DNA of 8,933 bases from an uncultured Clostridia bacterium (GTDB lineage: Bacteria > Bacillota > Clostridia > Lachnospirales > Lachnospiraceae): positions 1 to 8,933 of the forward strand of contig CAMZAI010000113.1 in NCBI GenBank assembly GCA_947304065.1, written 5' to 3'. This document shows, piece after piece, positions 7,175-8,933 of this stretch. The notes beneath the pieces are model-generated. The model saw only the letters and a list, made by a program, of their open reading frames with translations, ran no database searches and was not told the DNA's origin. A program made the position numbers and the translations under genes. The number at the start of each line of letters is the position of its first letter. Position 1 is the first letter of the stretch.

Positions 7175-7200
7175 TTTAAAGCGCAACGGTTTAAAGCGCA
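7175..7200 (+). repeat. Two direct copies of an 11-mer, possible operator
   Basis: TTTAAAGCGCA occurs at 7175-7185 and again at 7190-7200, a 15-base period. The first copy also sits in a perfect 10-bp palindrome, GCTTTAAAGC (7173-7182). The pair begins about 5 bases after the predicted transcription start, where a bound repressor would block RNA polymerase. No known regulator motif is recognised. Confidence 0.5.
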
Positions 7201-7244
7201 TAAGCAAATATTCTTAAATGTATATGCAATAAAGGAGATTTATC

Positions 7245-8834
7245 ATGAACTCAACAGTTATCCTAAGTTCGATCATGCTGGTGGTATTCTTTGCGATCAT
7301 GATCGGTGTGGGTTTTGCAACCCGCAAAAGTACAAGAGACGTTTCAGGCTTCGTTCTCGGAGGCCGTACGGTCGGCCCCTGGCTTACCGCATTTGCCTTC
7401 GGTACATCATATTTCTCGGCAGTTATTTTCGTAGGTTACGCCGGACAGTTCGGCTGGCTCTACGGTACCTCGGCTACATGGGCCGGCCTCGGCAATGCGT
7501 TCATCGGTTCGCTGCTCGCATGGAACATCCTCGGCAGAAGAACAAGGATCATGACCCAGAAGCTCGATGCGAAGACCATGCCCGACTACTTCGGAAAGAG
7601 ATTTCATTCCACTCCTCTTAAGGTAATCGCAGCGGTTATCGTATTCATTTTCCTGATCCCTTACACCGCATCGCTTTACAACGGACTTTCGAGCCTGTTC
7701 GGTCTTGTTTTCGATATCCCTTACTGGGCAGTTATCGCTCTCATGGCCGTACTCACAGGTATTTATGTAATCTTCGGCGGCTACATGGCTACCGCGATCA
7801 ACGATTTCATTCAGGGAATCATCATGCTGTTCGGTATCGTTGCTGTTATCGTAGCAGTTATCAAGGATAACGGCGGTCTGCTCGCTGCAGAGCAGGCGCT
7901 CGCGCAGATCCCTGCTGACGGCTGGACCGGCGGAGGCGCATTCGCATCGTTCTTCGGACCCGATCCTCTGGCACTGCTGTTCGTAGTAATCCTTACATCG
8001 CTCGGTACATGGGGACTTCCCCAGATGGTCGGCAAGTTCTACGCGATCAAGTCCGAGAAGGATATCCACAAGGGAACCGTTATCTCGACGATCTTCGCTA
8101 TCGTAGTTGCGGGCGGATGCTACTTCCTCGGCGGCTTCGGACGTCTCTACGCAGACAAGATCCAGTACAATGCTTCAACCGGAAAGCCCCTGTTCGATAC
8201 GATCGTTCCCACGATGCTCTCGACACTGCCTTCCGTTATCATCGCGATAGTTATCGTGCTCGTGCTCGCAGCTTCGATGTCCACGCTTTCATCGCTGGTT
8301 CTTACCTCGAGCTCGACCTTTACACTTGACGTTATCAAGCCCTCGATGAAGAAGGAAATGACCGAGAAGAAGCAGGTTTTCATCATGAGACTGTTCATCG
8401 TGTTCTTCATCATCGTTTCGGCGGTTATCGCTGTTATCAAGGACTCGTTCCCCGGCCTTACCTTCATCGCACAGATGATGGGCGTTTCGTGGGGAGCACT
8501 CGCAGGCGCGTTCCTTGCTCCTTTCCTCTACGGTCTGTACTGGAAGGGCATTACCAAGGCTTCCGTAGCGGTTTGCTTCGTATGGGGCTGCGGTATCGCG
8601 ATCACCCAGCTGATCGTAACGCTCGCCAAGATCGATGTATCCGGATGGGGCACTTTCCTCGGCTACATCTTCAAGTCCTCGATCAATTCCGGCGTTATCG
8701 CTATGGTAGGCGGACTTGTTATCGTTCCCATCGTGAGCCTGTTCACACGCAAGCCTGAGGCTGTCGCAGTTGACGACATGTTCTCCAGCTTCGAGGAGAA
8801 GGTTCAGGTTGCAAAGAAAGAAGCGCTGGACTGA
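7245..8834 (+). CDS. Sodium:solute symporter (SSS family)
   Basis: This 529-residue membrane protein has about 13 hydrophobic helices, the usual number for SSS (PutP/PanF/SGLT) carriers with the LeuT fold. Family motifs are the N-terminal GFVLGGRTVGPW, the signature FGGYMATAINDFIQG (177-191) and, in a later helix, SMSTLSSLVLTSSSTFTLD (about 344-362), whose Ser/Thr residues match the region forming the Na2 sodium site in PutP. It should import a small solute together with sodium across the cytoplasmic membrane. The substrate cannot be read from sequence; amino acids, carboxylates, pantothenate and sugars are all used in the family. The C-terminal tail is charged (SSFEEKVQVAKKEALD). AAGGAGA at 7232-7238 sets the ATG, and the gene ends in tandem stops TGA TAA. 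Its own strong promoter and the preceding terminator separate it from tldDE. Confidence 0.93.
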   Translation: MNSTVILSSIMLVVFFAIMIGVGFATRKSTRDVSGFVLGGRTVGPWLTAFAFGTSYFSAVIFVGYAGQFGWLYGTSATWAGLGNAFIGSLLAWNILGRRTRIMTQKLDAKTMPDYFGKRFHSTPLKVIAAVIVFIFLIPYTASLYNGLSSLFGLVFDIPYWAVIALMAVLTGIYVIFGGYMATAINDFIQGIIMLFGIVAVIVAVIKDNGGLLAAEQALAQIPADGWTGGGAFASFFGPDPLALLFVVILTSLGTWGLPQMVGKFYAIKSEKDIHKGTVISTIFAIVVAGGCYFLGGFGRLYADKIQYNASTGKPLFDTIVPTMLSTLPSVIIAIVIVLVLAASMSTLSSLVLTSSSTFTLDVIKPSMKKEMTEKKQVFIMRLFIVFFIIVSAVIAVIKDSFPGLTFIAQMMGVSWGALAGAFLAPFLYGLYWKGITKASVAVCFVWGCGIAITQLIVTLAKIDVSGWGTFLGYIFKSSINSGVIAMVGGLVIVPIVSLFTRKPEAVAVDDMFSSFEEKVQVAKKEALD

Positions 8835-8887
8835 TAAATACATCCTTCACACAGAAAAGAAAACCCCGGAGAAGAAATTTGATATGC

Positions 8888-8931
8888 TACCCCCAAGTAG
8901 GACATTGAAATATAAAACCTACTTGGGGGTA
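8888..8931 (+). terminator. Perfect 14-bp inverted repeat after the symporter gene; likely terminator, or element end
   Basis: TACCCCCAAGTAGG (8888-8901) and CCTACTTGGGGGTA (8918-8931) are exact inverted complements around a 16-base AT-rich loop. The RNA would form a strong GC-rich stem 53 bases after the symporter stop, and the window ends two T residues later, so a T-tract cannot be judged. Each arm also contains a smaller dyad: CTAC-6-GTAG at 8887-8900 in the left arm and nearly so in the right. A terminator is the simplest reading; a mobile-element end or repeat unit is possible. Confidence 0.55.
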
Positions 8932-8933
8932 TT

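Noticed and set aside
7407..8069. Minus-strand open frame of 220 codons
   Set aside because: It is antisense to the symporter gene; its charged, low-complexity product mirrors the hydrophobic sense codons.

Overview
The window reads as a bacterial chromosome segment, probably from an anaerobic gut or rumen Bacillota (Clostridia-like). The grounds are GGAGG/AAGGGGG ribosome binding sites, roughly balanced base composition in genes with AT-rich intergenic DNA, and an RsgI-type domain that is typical of Clostridia. No rRNA, tRNA, CRISPR array or transposase gene is visible, so the taxon is an inference from gene content only.

Left part (1-884, minus strand): the N-terminal 294 codons of a lipoprotein gene that runs off the left edge. 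It has a TTG start, a lipobox, an RsgI-middle-like domain and at least eight CxxC pairs of DnaJ/zinc-ribbon type. This combination is the most unusual thing in the window. A 282-base AT-rich divergent intergenic region separates it from the rest, which is all on the plus strand.

Middle left (1167-4287): a probable two-gene operon with a 10-base gap. The first gene encodes a 12-helix, MFS-like membrane protein with a C-terminal LuxR/GerE DNA-binding domain. The second encodes a compact cytoplasmic family 2 glycoside hydrolase with both catalytic glutamates. The layout suggests a membrane sensor-regulator governing use of a glycoside, but no substrate is shown.

Middle right (4409-7106): adjacent tldD and tldE genes for the two subunits of the TldD/TldE metalloprotease. 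tldD carries HExxxH and the C-terminal cysteine; tldE lacks HExxxH, as expected. A 16-bp imperfect hairpin without a U-tract sits just upstream of the tldD ribosome binding site, and a clear intrinsic terminator follows tldE.

Right part (7245-8834): a sodium:solute symporter (SSS) gene with its own near-consensus promoter. That promoter's -35 box lies inside the preceding terminator, and two direct copies of an 11-mer lie just downstream of the predicted start point. The window ends in a perfect 14-bp inverted repeat at 8888-8931 that is either the symporter terminator or the edge of another element.
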